Of a DNA stretch of 64,000 bases, positions 47,886-56,992 are shown piece by piece. Where the stretch lies: positions 186,001 through 250,000 of the forward strand of contig NZ_JACCCY010000002.1 in NCBI RefSeq assembly GCF_013409575.1. Reading direction: 5' to 3'. Positions within the stretch are counted from its first letter, which is position 1. Every line of letters starts with the position of its first letter. Made by a program: the position numbers and the translations under genes. Source of the DNA: Macellibacteroides fermentans (GTDB lineage Bacteria > Bacteroidota > Bacteroidia > Bacteroidales > Tannerellaceae). The notes beneath the pieces are model-generated. The model worked only from the letters and a program-made list of their open reading frames with translations, was not told where the DNA came from and ran no database searches.

Positions 47886-48854
47886 TTAAAAAGCACTGGG
47901 TTTAAGATGCAGTCCCACTTTTTCCTCCAGGTTGAACATCAGGTTCATGTTGTGAACAGCTTGTCCCGAAGCACCTTTAAGCAAATTATCAATCATGGAA
48001 ATGATTAACAATTTGTCGTTATGCTTTTCCAGATGAATCAAACATTTGTTTGTATTAACCACTTGTTTGAGGTCCGGATTCTTATCTGTGATAAATGTAA
48101 AGGAATGATCAGCGTAATATTCCTCGTAAATCCATTTGATCTCATCCAATCCAACTTTGCAGTCCAGATAGGTGGTTGTAAATATTCCTCTTGAGAAGTT
48201 ACCCCTTACCGGAATAAAATTAATTTCGCTTCTGAAGCTGTTCTGCAGAGAGGTAAGGCTTTGTTTGATTTCGGCAAGATGTTGATGTCCAAAAGGTTTA
48301 TATATGGAGATATTGTCATTTCTCCAGCTGAAATGAGATGTTCCGGAAGGCTTTACTCCGGCACCTGTCGAACCTGTGATTGCATTCACATGCAGCTCTG
48401 AATTTAGCATCAGATGCTTAGCCAGAGGAAGTACTCCCAACTGAATGCAAGTGGCGAAACATCCGGGGTTGGCTACATGATTGGCCGCACAAATTTTACG
48501 ACGATTCAATTCCGGCAGACCGTAAACAAAATCATGATCACCAGTTTCAATTCTGTAGTCGGTGCTAAGATCAATGATTTTCAGTTTGCCCGGTATCTCA
48601 TGACTTTCAATAAACTTTTTCGTATCGCCATGTGCCGTACAGAAAAAGAGAACATCAATTTCGGAGAAGGGAAGCTGATCTGTAAAGACAAGGTCAGTTT
48701 CTCCATACAGTCCGCTATGCACGTCTGTTATCTTATTTCCTGCATTACTGCTGCTGTTTACAAAAGCTATTTCAACATCCGGATGGTTAATAAGCAGACG
48801 AATCAATTCGCCTGCCGTATAACCAGCACCACCTATAATACCTGCGCTAATCAT
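47886..48854 (-). CDS. argC: N-acetyl (or N-succinyl)-gamma-glutamyl-phosphate reductase
   Basis: 322 residues. NADPH-dependent reduction of the acyl-glutamyl phosphate. The Rossmann start AGIIGGAGYTAGELIRLL, LSTDYRI and the catalytic NPGCFATC (Cys132) followed by SGTSHFSWRN-like residues identify ArgC. Its ATG overlaps the argG stop in TAATG, showing translational coupling. Confidence 0.95.
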   Translation of the reverse strand: MISAGIIGGAGYTAGELIRLLINHPDVEIAFVNSSSNAGNKITDVHSGLYGETDLVFTDQLPFSEIDVLFFCTAHGDTKKFIESHEIPGKLKIIDLSTDYRIETGDHDFVYGLPELNRRKICAANHVANPGCFATCIQLGVLPLAKHLMLNSELHVNAITGSTGAGVKPSGTSHFSWRNDNISIYKPFGHQHLAEIKQSLTSLQNSFRSEINFIPVRGNFSRGIFTTTYLDCKVGLDEIKWIYEEYYADHSFTFITDKNPDLKQVVNTNKCLIHLEKHNDKLLIISMIDNLLKGASGQAVHNMNLMFNLEEKVGLHLKPSAF

Positions 48855-50053
48855 TATTGTTTATTTTTGTTTTGAACCGAATAGAAAATCTTCATCTGGT
48901 TACCCAATATTTTGGTGAAACCTTTCACATCGTCGGCTGTCCATGCTTTTTGTTCTTCTCCATACACACCAAAGTCGCCTTTCATCAGATCGAAGTCACT
49001 TTGTACACCTACCAATGTATAACTGTAAGGACGCAGGTTTATAATAACACGGCCGGTTACATTTGCCTGACTGCTTTGAAGAAATGCTTCCATATCCCGC
49101 ATTACAGGTTCGAGATACTGAGCCTCGTGAAGGAACATACCGTACCAGTTTCCCAGCTGATCCTTCCAATATTGCTGCCATTTAGTGAGTGTATGCTTTT
49201 CAAGCATTTTGTGTGCATTGATAATAAGCATCGGGCCGGCTGCTTCAAAGCCAACACGTCCTTTGATACCGATGATCGTATCACCCACATGCATGTCTCT
49301 TCCGATGGCGAATTTGCAACCTACAGCTTCAACTGCGCGGATAGCATCCACTTTATTACTGTACGAAATACCGTTTACACCACAAATCTCTCCCTTTTCG
49401 AAATCTATTGTCAACGTCTCTTCTTTCGTTTCTGTCACCTGAGAAGGATAAGCCTCTTCCGGAAGTGTTTTATCGGAATGCAAAGTTTCCTTTCCTCCAA
49501 CACTTGTACCCCAAAGACCTTTGTTGATGGAATACTCCATTTTTTTGAAATCGGCTTCAAAACCATGTTGTTTCAAGTAATTGATTTCATATTCGCGGCT
49601 TAAAACCATGTCGCGGGTTGGGGTAAGTATTTTAATATGGGGGGCCATGACTTCGAAGGTGAGGTCGAAGCGAACCTGATCATTTCCCGCACCGGTGCTT
49701 CCGTGGGCTACATAATCGGCTCCGATCTCTTTTGCATATTCAATGATGGCAAGAGCCTGGAAAATACGTTCCGAGCTTACAGATATGGGATAGGTTCCAT
49801 TACGTAATACATTGCCGAATACCATGTATTTTATACTCTTTTCGTAATACTCCTGTTCAACATTCAGAGCTACGTGCTTTACTGCGCCAAGTTTGTAAGC
49901 CTTGTCTTCAATCACTTTCAACTCTTCTTCGCTGAAACCACCAGTGTTGGCAACAGCCGTGTAAACATCGTAACCTTTCTCTTCTGAGAGGTACTTTGCG
50001 CAAAAAGAGGTATCAAGACCTCCACTAAATGCAAGTACAACTTTTTCTTTCAT
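48854..50053 (-). CDS. argG: Argininosuccinate synthase
   Basis: 399 residues. Joins citrulline and aspartate with ATP. The P-loop-like VVLAFSGGLDTSFCAKYL, the aspartate/citrulline site YVAHGSTGAGNDQVRF and GIKGRVGFEAAG are family signatures. It is coupled to argC at its stop codon and lies 23 bases after the GNAT gene in the arginine cluster. Confidence 0.97.
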   Translation of the reverse strand: MKEKVVLAFSGGLDTSFCAKYLSEEKGYDVYTAVANTGGFSEEELKVIEDKAYKLGAVKHVALNVEQEYYEKSIKYMVFGNVLRNGTYPISVSSERIFQALAIIEYAKEIGADYVAHGSTGAGNDQVRFDLTFEVMAPHIKILTPTRDMVLSREYEINYLKQHGFEADFKKMEYSINKGLWGTSVGGKETLHSDKTLPEEAYPSQVTETKEETLTIDFEKGEICGVNGISYSNKVDAIRAVEAVGCKFAIGRDMHVGDTIIGIKGRVGFEAAGPMLIINAHKMLEKHTLTKWQQYWKDQLGNWYGMFLHEAQYLEPVMRDMEAFLQSSQANVTGRVIINLRPYSYTLVGVQSDFDLMKGDFGVYGEEQKAWTADDVKGFTKILGNQMKIFYSVQNKNKQ

Positions 50054-50076
50054 AATCTGTATATTTTTTGTATCCT

Positions 50077-50655
50077 TTATTTATTATCTTTCTCTTCGTT
50101 TTTTTTGTTTTTGGGGCTGTTCGGATCGTAAAGCATAGCCGTGCATATACAATAACGTCTTTCAGTACGTGTTAGTACATCATGGTTGATACATCCTTCA
50201 CATCCTTTCCAGAAGGCCTCGTCATTGGTGAGTTCTGAAAAAGTAACCGGTACATATCCCAATTCAGTATTTATTTTCATTACTGCAGCTCCCGATGTAA
50301 GACCGAACAATTTGGCTTTGGGCCAACGTAAACGAGATAAAGTAAATGCTGCATTTTTAATACGTTTTGCTAAACCGTGACCTCGAAATTTTTCCACGAC
50401 AATCAATCCCGAGTTTGCCACATATTCTTTGTTTCCCCAGGATTCAATATAGCAAAATCCTGCAAATTCAGTTCCGGCCAAAGCAATGATGGCTTTTCCC
50501 TCCTTCATCTTCTGAGCAACATACTCGTGGGTACGCTTGGCAATTCCTGTTCCACGTACTTTGGCAGCAGCTTCAATGGTGTCCAAAATGGTATCAACGT
50601 ATACCTCATGAGAGGCATCGGCCACCATTACATCGATTTCAACTTTATTTTCCAT
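50077..50655 (-). CDS. GNAT acyltransferase, candidate N-acylglutamate synthase of the arginine cluster
   Basis: 192 residues with a GNAT core: FAGFCYIESW, NSGLIVVEKFRGHGLAKRIKNAAF (acyl-CoA-binding R/Q-x-x-G-x-G/A loop) and MKINTELGYVPVTF. The C-terminal extension contains CEGCINHDVLTRTERRYCICTAM, a Cys/His group that could bind metal. Its position between argR and argG argues for the first step of arginine synthesis (N-acetyl- or N-succinyl-glutamate formation), since no ArgA or ArgJ is visible in the window. This role is an inference. Confidence 0.82.
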   Translation of the reverse strand: MENKVEIDVMVADASHEVYVDTILDTIEAAAKVRGTGIAKRTHEYVAQKMKEGKAIIALAGTEFAGFCYIESWGNKEYVANSGLIVVEKFRGHGLAKRIKNAAFTLSRLRWPKAKLFGLTSGAAVMKINTELGYVPVTFSELTNDEAFWKGCEGCINHDVLTRTERRYCICTAMLYDPNSPKNKKNEEKDNK

Positions 50656-50680
50656 TTTTTATTTTGCGTTCATAATTTAC

Positions 50681-51166
50681 TTAAACAAGTGTGTTTGCTA
50701 TTTCCGGGATAAATTGTGCCAATGCCTGAAGTACACCTTCGCGGCTTATACCCTCTCGTGGAATAAGCAGAATCGTATCATCACCGGCAATTGTTCCCAA
50801 AATTTCGCGGGGAGCCTTTGCATCTATATCTGATGCGATTCCCATTGCATATCCCGGTCTTGTTTTTAATACCGCCAGATTTCCGGAGAATTCAATGTTC
50901 CGGTATCCGGTTACAGCTTCAGTCCCCCTATTCCGTATATCTTTATTACCCGGAATCCGTGTCTGGTCAGGAAGCGTATATACATAGTTGTCAGCACCAT
51001 CGTGTATTTTTGCAATCTGAAGTTGCTTAATGTCTCTTGAGAGAGTCGCTTGAGTTAATGTAAACCCCAGACTCTCCAACCGTTTTTGCAGCTCTTCCTG
51101 ATTATGGATCGATTCTGATTCAATAATCCTGCATATTGCCTCCATTCGATGTTGCTTTGTCTTCAT
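50681..51166 (-). CDS. argR: Arginine repressor
   Basis: 161 residues. The N-terminal winged helix ([44 protein letters not shown]) and the C-terminal hexamerisation/arginine-binding domain ([39 protein letters not shown]) are typical of ArgR, including the GTIAGDDT arginine site. It heads the leftward arginine cluster and is preceded by two ARG boxes, so it should repress itself and the cluster when arginine is plentiful. Confidence 0.96.
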   Translation of the reverse strand: MKTKQHRMEAICRIIESESIHNQEELQKRLESLGFTLTQATLSRDIKQLQIAKIHDGADNYVYTLPDQTRIPGNKDIRNRGTEAVTGYRNIEFSGNLAVLKTRPGYAMGIASDIDAKAPREILGTIAGDDTILLIPREGISREGVLQALAQFIPEIANTLV

Positions 51167-51170
51167 ATGT

Positions 51171-51228
51171 TGTATATTTATTCAAAAACTGCTGCAAATA
51201 TACGAGTTAATCTGAATAAATATACAAA
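51171..51228 (-). promoter_or_regulatory. argR promoter with two ARG boxes
   Basis: TGTATATTTATTCA (51171-51184) and its exact reverse complement TGAATAAATATACA (51213-51226) match the TGAATWWWWATTCA-type ARG box, with centres 42 bases apart. Between them TATATTTG (51202-51195 on minus) is the -7 element, and TTTG (51228-51225) lies 22 bases upstream as -33. One box covers the -33 region and the other lies near the start codon, a layout suited to repression. Confidence 0.8.
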
Positions 51229-51339
51229 CAAATGAAATCTTTTATGCTTAAAAACATTAAATAAATCAAAGATCGTTTTCTGTCTGTATGGTGATAGTAT
51301 TTTGACCTGTTATGAGTGTTTCTTTATTAAATTATGTTG

Positions 51340-51347
51340 TATTTTTG
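51340..51347 (+). promoter_or_regulatory. Putative -7 element of the M48 protease gene
   Basis: TATTTTTG matches TAnnTTTG and lies 24 bases before the ATG at 51372. It supports that start over an upstream in-frame one at 51312. Confidence 0.5.
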
Positions 51348-51371
51348 CATGTTGAACATAAAATCCATAAA

Positions 51372-52163
51372 ATGAAAAAATTAGTAGGATTATTTATTAC
51401 GGGACTGTTGTTTCTGAGTTCATGTGGAAGTGTTCCTCTAACCGGCCGGCAACAGGTATTACTCGTTTCAGACCAGGAAGTTGTTGCTGCCAGTCTGACT
51501 CAGTATAATGATTATTTAAAAACAGCCAAACTCTCTACAAATGCAACGCAATCGGCAAAGGTATTACGTGTCGGACAGAAAATTGCAGCTGCTACCGAGG
51601 CTTATCTTAAAGCTAACGGTTTGTCTGCCGATCTGGCAAATTATGCGTGGGAATTTAAATTGGTGAACGACAAGCAGGTAAACGCATTCTGTATGCCCGG
51701 TGGTAAGATCGTGGTATATGAAGGTTTGCTGCCGTTAACTACCACAGACGATGAGCTTGCAGTGGTTATTGGTCACGAAGTTGCTCATGCAGTGGCTAAA
51801 CATGCCAACGAACGTATGAGTCAGCAGTTGGTTGCACAGTATGGTTCGTCCATACTCGGACAAGTATTAAGCGGAAAGTCGGCTGCGGTTCAGACGGTTG
51901 CTTCTACTGTTTATGGCCTAGGTGCCGAATACGGAGTAACCTTGCCTTATTCAAGAAAGCATGAGTATGAAGCCGATTATATGGGGCTTGTATTTATGGC
52001 TATGGCTGGATACAAACCGGATGTAGCTGTAACATTCTGGCAGAAAATGTCGGCCAACGGAGGTAGTGGTGCTCCTGAATTTATGAGTACTCACCCCAGT
52101 GATGCCAATCGTATTGCCGAGATCAACCGCCATTTGCCTCAAATAAAAGCAATGGTGAAGTGA
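51372..52163 (+). CDS. M48-family metallopeptidase lipoprotein
   Basis: 263 residues from the ATG at 51372, chosen because it begins a lipoprotein signal peptide with lipobox LSSC. The M48 core has AFCMPGGKIVVYEGLL, zinc motif HEVAH at 135-139 and the third ligand Glu in SRKHEYEADYMGLVFMAMAGY near 198; HPSDANRI closes the domain. Family members (BepA/LoiP-like) degrade or repair misassembled envelope proteins. Its stop is one base from that of the convergent MutS-like gene. Confidence 0.93.
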   Translation: MKKLVGLFITGLLFLSSCGSVPLTGRQQVLLVSDQEVVAASLTQYNDYLKTAKLSTNATQSAKVLRVGQKIAAATEAYLKANGLSADLANYAWEFKLVNDKQVNAFCMPGGKIVVYEGLLPLTTTDDELAVVIGHEVAHAVAKHANERMSQQLVAQYGSSILGQVLSGKSAAVQTVASTVYGLGAEYGVTLPYSRKHEYEADYMGLVFMAMAGYKPDVAVTFWQKMSANGGSGAPEFMSTHPSDANRIAEINRHLPQIKAMVK

Positions 52164-52164
52164 T

Positions 52165-53961
52165 TTAGACCGTAATTCCCATCTGTTTCATCAGGAAACA
52201 GGCGTTCATATTCTGAGCTATTCCTTCTCTGAGTTCATACGAGAAGGATAGCTCATTTTCTTTTATATCAGCTTCAAAGCGGTAGTTCTTCAGTTGGTCG
52301 GGAAACTCATCCTCAAGAGTACCCAGAACCAGGTCGTGTGTGGCAATAATACCACATGCTTTATAAGAAATCAGTTGTTTCATCAGTGCCAGAGAACCCT
52401 TCTGTTTGTCGACCGAGTTAGTCCCTTTCAGAATTTCATCCAATATTATGAAAAGTTCCTTCCCTTCAGCCAGTCGGTCGATAATCATTTTCAGCCTTTT
52501 TAGTTCGGCAAAAAAGTACGATTCGTGATTAACAAGCGAGTCGGCCGTACGCAGGCTGGTAATGAGTTGCGCCGGATAGACCGATAATTCCGATGCACAA
52601 ACAGGCGCTCCCGTCAGAGCTAGTAGATAATTAACACCAACTGTACGTAAGTATGTACTCTTTCCTGCCATATTTGCTCCGGTGATGATCAGGAACCAGG
52701 GTCTTTTCTTGATGGAAATATCATTTTTTACGCATAAATCACGGTGAAGCAGGGGATGCCCCAAATCTTTTCCTTCCATACGGAAGTATTCGTCGGCTAT
52801 TTCAGGATAGATGTAGCCGGGGTGGTTAAACGCAAATCCCCCCAGTGAACTGTATGCATCGAATTCGTATAAGGTATCAAACCACTTGCGGATGTCTTCT
52901 TTGTGCTGTTTTCTCCATCGTTCAATATTGCAAGCCTGACGGATGTCCCAGAGAAGTAATATATTCAAAATGAATCCAGCCAGTAGGTTATATCGCTGAT
53001 CAAGATTTCCGGTGTGTTTTGAAAGCCTTCTTATCGCCACGGATGCTTGCGATTGGGGATTGGAAAGATTCTTGCCTAGATCCATAAGTGCTTCGCATTG
53101 AAAAGGATATCTTTCTATACACAGCATAAGTTTGCCATATACATCCAGAATGCTATTCATTTTACTTACGGATTGATGCACCTTGTTAATCTTTTTCGTC
53201 TGACTATAGGAAACTATAAAGCTGAGGGTAAACAGGGTAGATAGAAATGGTATACCGATCAGATCGAATGAATACAGCGTGATGCTGGTAATCCATGCAA
53301 TAGGGAAAAGCCATGCAAGAATTTTCCAAACTATATTTTCTTCAAATAAAATAGCTTCGGCGGTGAGAGCTTCCAGCAGCTTATCGTCATTCTTGTCACC
53401 CTTGTACATCGAGCCGGTGGCAAAAAAATGTTGTCTCAGCTGTGTATTCTCTGCAAGCTCACGTACGGCGGCCTGTCTTCTAAGGATTGTTTCTTTTTGG
53501 GTGGATGGATTCCGAAACCATCCGGATAATACACTTTTCCCTCCATGTGTAACAGTCCGGTTTATAGACTGAAACAGGGATCTTTCTCCAAAGAGATCAA
53601 GATCCAGACCAAAGGGATGCGTCGGATCTGTAAGTTCGGGTGCGCCATCGAACGCGGAAAAATTGTAATCAAGTCCGTTTAGCTCGTCCTTGTCCAACTG
53701 AAGTATAGTTTCTGTATATTGCTTTTGCTTAAATAATTTATTGTGGAGAAGAATAAAGCCTAAGAAGGGAATAAAAAATCCACTTACCATCAACAGTATG
53801 ATAGTCCAGCTTTCATTTCTCACAAACCAAAGGCCCACACAGATGGCACAGACCATAAGCAAGCGGATTGTGCCGATTAAATGTATTTTTTTCTTCAAAT
53901 TGTCCAGCTTTTTTGTAAAAGCCGTAATCGAATCCTGATAAAACTGATAAATCTCTTCCAT
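52165..53961 (-). CDS. Membrane-anchored MutS-like ATPase
   Basis: 598 residues. The C-terminal third is the MutS ABC ATPase: Walker A GANMAGKSTYLR (near 425), LRTADSLVNHESYFFAELKRL, Walker B ELFIILDEILKGTNS and IIATHDLVLGTL. The middle is a MutS-like helical lever. The N-terminal part instead has membrane helices near 28-47 and 51-72 and a third pair near 205-250, and lacks the mismatch-binding domain. It is not classical mismatch repair MutS; the function is unknown. The ATG follows a TATCTTTG box by only five bases, suggesting a leaderless transcript. Confidence 0.88.
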   Translation of the reverse strand: MEEIYQFYQDSITAFTKKLDNLKKKIHLIGTIRLLMVCAICVGLWFVRNESWTIILLMVSGFFIPFLGFILLHNKLFKQKQYTETILQLDKDELNGLDYNFSAFDGAPELTDPTHPFGLDLDLFGERSLFQSINRTVTHGGKSVLSGWFRNPSTQKETILRRQAAVRELAENTQLRQHFFATGSMYKGDKNDDKLLEALTAEAILFEENIVWKILAWLFPIAWITSITLYSFDLIGIPFLSTLFTLSFIVSYSQTKKINKVHQSVSKMNSILDVYGKLMLCIERYPFQCEALMDLGKNLSNPQSQASVAIRRLSKHTGNLDQRYNLLAGFILNILLLWDIRQACNIERWRKQHKEDIRKWFDTLYEFDAYSSLGGFAFNHPGYIYPEIADEYFRMEGKDLGHPLLHRDLCVKNDISIKKRPWFLIITGANMAGKSTYLRTVGVNYLLALTGAPVCASELSVYPAQLITSLRTADSLVNHESYFFAELKRLKMIIDRLAEGKELFIILDEILKGTNSVDKQKGSLALMKQLISYKACGIIATHDLVLGTLEDEFPDQLKNYRFEADIKENELSFSYELREGIAQNMNACFLMKQMGITV

Positions 53962-53966
53962 GAGGT

Positions 53967-53974
53967 CAAAGATA
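53967..53974 (-). promoter_or_regulatory. -7 element of the MutS-like gene, immediately before the start codon
   Basis: TATCTTTG on the minus strand ends five bases before the ATG at 53961. A -33 element is not clear. Confidence 0.45.
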
Positions 53975-54074
53975 TGGAAAAATTAAGAAGTGTGCCGGTT
54001 TTTATGTATTTTTGCACACACAAGAACATTCTCTGTAATTAGTGAGAGTTTGAATAAACGGGAGGAATGTGTGT

Positions 54075-54908
54075 ATGATGAAAGTTTTATTATTGACACT
54101 TGCTTTATTGGTAAGCAGTTTGGTTTCTGCACAGGTTATTGTTTATAAGTACGAACAATTTAACGCAGACAGTGTTCGGCGGGAGCTGGATAAGCGCCCC
54201 TATTTTTCTTTAAACAAAGACAATTATCTCATCGTAGGAACCACCCTTGGAGAAAGACCAACCTCATCGAATTCGGATGCAAAATTTCAGCTAAGTATCA
54301 GTCAGCGGTTAACCAAAACCGTTTTGCCCTTTGATACCTATCTGTTTATAATGTACACGCAAAAAGCATTCTGGAATGTATTTCAGAAATCCATGCCCAT
54401 GCGCGACCTCAACTTTAATCCGGGGATCGGTCTGATGCGCCCCATTATATACAAGAATAAATATATAGGGAAAGGTTCCCTTATTCTAGAACACGAGTCC
54501 AACGGCAAAGACAGTCTTGCTTCACGTAGCTGGAATAAAGTTACTTTGGCAGTCGCCGTACTTATGCATAAGAATGTTGAGATGCAATTTAAAACATGTA
54601 TTCCGATTATAGACAGCGACAATAACCGGGATATTCTCAGGTACAACGGTATTGGTCAGCTTGCCACCAGTTTTATGACCGACAACCGGAAGTTCAACGC
54701 CGCAGTAATTTTGAATAAAAGAAAAGGCTGGGACTTTAATTTCAATACGACGCTTGAGGTTGGATACAAATTCAATCCGAGGGATAACCAGTACATATTC
54801 CTGCAATATTACAACGGATACGGAGAAGGATTGCTGGAATACAAACAGTTTCAAAGCAAGTTACGTATAGGCTTTGTTATAAAACCACAGGATTTTAGCT
54901 TTTATTAA
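54075..54908 (+). CDS. pldA: Outer-membrane phospholipase A
   Basis: 277 residues from the ATG at 54075, nine bases after a GGAGG ribosome site; a signal peptide ends VSAQ. OMPLA barrel motifs are present: YTQKAFWNVF, MRDLNFNPGIG and the active-site strand LILEHESNGKDSLASRSWN, with His140, Ser142 and a downstream Asn (about 154) as the expected catalytic triad. The enzyme hydrolyses phospholipids that reach the outer leaflet. It sits upstream of, but is not clearly linked to, the ECF sigma gene. Confidence 0.88.
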   Translation: MMKVLLLTLALLVSSLVSAQVIVYKYEQFNADSVRRELDKRPYFSLNKDNYLIVGTTLGERPTSSNSDAKFQLSISQRLTKTVLPFDTYLFIMYTQKAFWNVFQKSMPMRDLNFNPGIGLMRPIIYKNKYIGKGSLILEHESNGKDSLASRSWNKVTLAVAVLMHKNVEMQFKTCIPIIDSDNNRDILRYNGIGQLATSFMTDNRKFNAAVILNKRKGWDFNFNTTLEVGYKFNPRDNQYIFLQYYNGYGEGLLEYKQFQSKLRIGFVIKPQDFSFY

Positions 54909-54929
54909 TACACGATTGGGAATTTGAGC

Positions 54930-54937
54930 TATCTTTG
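54930..54937 (+). promoter_or_regulatory. Putative -7 element of the ECF sigma gene
   Basis: TATCTTTG matches TAnnTTTG, 20 bases before the ATG at 54958. Confidence 0.45.
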
Positions 54938-54957
54938 TTTGACGAAAAAGCAACTTG

Positions 54958-55554
54958 ATGGATGATTATACCTCTTTAATATGCGAGATTAAGTCTGGAA
55001 GCCGTACCGCTTTTAATACACTTTATCGTATACATTACCAGGGTTTGTTAGCCTATGCAGAATTATTTCTGGATGAAGGCGGAGCCGAGGATGTAGTACA
55101 AGACGTGTTTTTAAATGTATGGATTAACCGGGATAATCTGAATGATTCCTCTTCATTAAAAGGGTACCTGTTGCGTTCGGTATACAACACTTCACTTAAT
55201 TACCTGAAAAAAGAGAAATATGCCAGGAAGTATTCTTCAGAATATCAACAGCAGATCGAAGAGCTTGGATATCTTTTTTATGATCCGGAATCCAATGAAA
55301 CCATCCAGAAATTGTATTCCAAAGACCTGCATAAGGAGATTCAGGCTGCTATCGAAGCATTGCCTCCCAAGTGCAGGGAGGTATTCTCATTAAGTTACCT
55401 TGGCGAATTATCGAATAAAGAGATTGCACAACAACTTGGCATATCGGTAAGTACCGTCGAAAATCACATTCACTCAGCATTAAAACAATTAAGAATTAAA
55501 TTGGGAGCTTATAAGACGGTGCTTTTGTTTTTTGTTCTTTTTTTACAAAAATGA
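54958..55554 (+). CDS. ECF-type RNA polymerase sigma factor
   Basis: 198 residues. Region 2 has AFNTLYRIHYQGLLAYAELFL and GGAEDVVQDVFLNVWINR; region 4 has ALPPKCREVFSLSYLGELSNKEIAQQLGISVSTVENHIHSALKQLR. This is the Bacteroidetes extracytoplasmic-function family that drives susCD genes when released by a FecR anti-sigma factor. The FecR gene follows 85 bases later and an STN-bearing SusC beyond that, the standard trans-envelope signalling set. A TTG one codon upstream is an alternative start. Confidence 0.94.
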   Translation: MDDYTSLICEIKSGSRTAFNTLYRIHYQGLLAYAELFLDEGGAEDVVQDVFLNVWINRDNLNDSSSLKGYLLRSVYNTSLNYLKKEKYARKYSSEYQQQIEELGYLFYDPESNETIQKLYSKDLHKEIQAAIEALPPKCREVFSLSYLGELSNKEIAQQLGISVSTVENHIHSALKQLRIKLGAYKTVLLFFVLFLQK

Positions 55555-55639
55555 AAAAATATTTTCATTTCAACTAGGTGGTTTTTTCTCTTTGATTGTA
55601 TCTATAGTGTTACAAGTAAAAAAAGAAGTTACTTAATGC

Positions 55640-56623
55640 ATGAATGAACAACTAATACATACCTATCTGTCGGGACACGCAACCCCTGGTGAACAACGTG
55701 AACTGCTTGAATGGCTTCGTGAATCGGAAGAAAACAAACGATTGTTTTTCGAGATGAAAGCGGTTTGGTCCGGACTACAGACTATGGATAAACTTGCAGA
55801 GAGCGACCGTATGGAAAGTTCGCTTCGCATGCTCAATGAAAAGATAGACCGACGTGCTGCCCACATGATAAAACCAACTGTAAGTAAATCATCATTTACC
55901 ATTTCCGGGAAGTGGATGCTAATGGTTGCTGCAGTCATTCTTCTGATTCTTTTACCCCTTACGTGGATACTTCGCGAAGGCAGCACATCTGATATAACCC
56001 AGCTTTATGTAACAAATCGCAGCAACCTTGTAAAAGTATTATACCTGCCCGATGGAACGAAGGTGTGGTTAAACAAAAATACATCCCTGATATATCCGGA
56101 AAAATTTTCGACGAAACAACGTGAGGTAATTCTGGATGGAGAGGCATTCTTTGATGTAACGAAAGATAAAAAGCATCCTTTTGTCGTTAAAACCTCCTCA
56201 TTTAATATAAAGGTGCTTGGAACCACATTCAATGTCCATTCGTATAAAGAAGATGTACAGGTGTCGGCCGTACTAGAAAGCGGAGTCATTCAGCTTCAAA
56301 GTGCCCAGGGTGATGCCCTTGTAACAATGCATCCGGGCCAACAGGCTTTGTACAAACCCGATACAAAAGAACTTGAAATATCGTATGTGGCAGTCAATGA
56401 ACATACATCGTGGCGTTATAACCTGGTAACACTAAACAATGTAACCATACATGAGGTGGTGAAGAGCCTGGAAGAAAATTACCAGATAAAGATTCAGACT
56501 GATAGTGTAACACTTCGCGACCATCGTTACAACTTTACCTACGACAAGGGGGATAGTGCGGAAGAGTCGGTGCGAATGCTGCAATACGTGACCGGGCTGA
56601 ATTGTAAAATCACAAAAAGATAA
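55640..56623 (+). CDS. FecR-family anti-sigma factor
   Basis: 327 residues. The cytoplasmic N-terminal part (about 1-80) would hold the sigma factor; one membrane helix (WMLMVAAVILLILLPLTWIL) lies near 91-110; the periplasmic FecR domain includes VKVLYLPDGTKVWLNKNTSLIYPEKF and REVILDGEAFFDVTKDKKHPFVV; the C-terminal DUF4974-like part (NNVTIHEVVKSLEENYQIKIQ) contacts the STN domain of the receptor. It should release the ECF sigma factor on substrate binding by the downstream SusC. Confidence 0.95.
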   Translation: MNEQLIHTYLSGHATPGEQRELLEWLRESEENKRLFFEMKAVWSGLQTMDKLAESDRMESSLRMLNEKIDRRAAHMIKPTVSKSSFTISGKWMLMVAAVILLILLPLTWILREGSTSDITQLYVTNRSNLVKVLYLPDGTKVWLNKNTSLIYPEKFSTKQREVILDGEAFFDVTKDKKHPFVVKTSSFNIKVLGTTFNVHSYKEDVQVSAVLESGVIQLQSAQGDALVTMHPGQQALYKPDTKELEISYVAVNEHTSWRYNLVTLNNVTIHEVVKSLEENYQIKIQTDSVTLRDHRYNFTYDKGDSAEESVRMLQYVTGLNCKITKR

Positions 56624-56992
56624 CAAGATATGAGTTTATATTTATTCGGCAGCGGCTGAATTTGGATTGTAATGGTTTTGAAATGCTATTTTCACTGTTC
56701 TGTCTTTTTTGAAACATCTTACTGAAACATGTCGGCCGTACATTTGCAATGTCAATTTAAATGAAGATTGCTTACTGCACAAAGACTGTTTACGGGTATG
56801 ACAGACCTGTGAAAATGGAAAGAGTATGTGTTTGTTAGTCTTTGTTGTAAAATAAGATAAAATGTAGTTTTAATATTGGAAAACTAGCACGATACATAAT
56901 TCTATCCGGTATTTTCGAGATTATATGAATCTATCGAATCTGAAATAATACAATTGAATTTTGTAAAGTGTTAATCTAAATCGTAAAGAGGT
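56624..56992. other. Leader region of the regulated susC gene
   Basis: About 370 bases without a gene. No clear TAnnTTTG promoter is seen near the susC start, which agrees with recognition by the dedicated ECF sigma factor rather than the housekeeping one. No strong hairpin was found. Confidence 0.45.

Noticed and set aside
48857-49603. 248-residue plus-strand frame opposite argG
   Set aside because: It is a shadow of argininosuccinate synthase with Cys/Phe-rich, non-protein-like composition.
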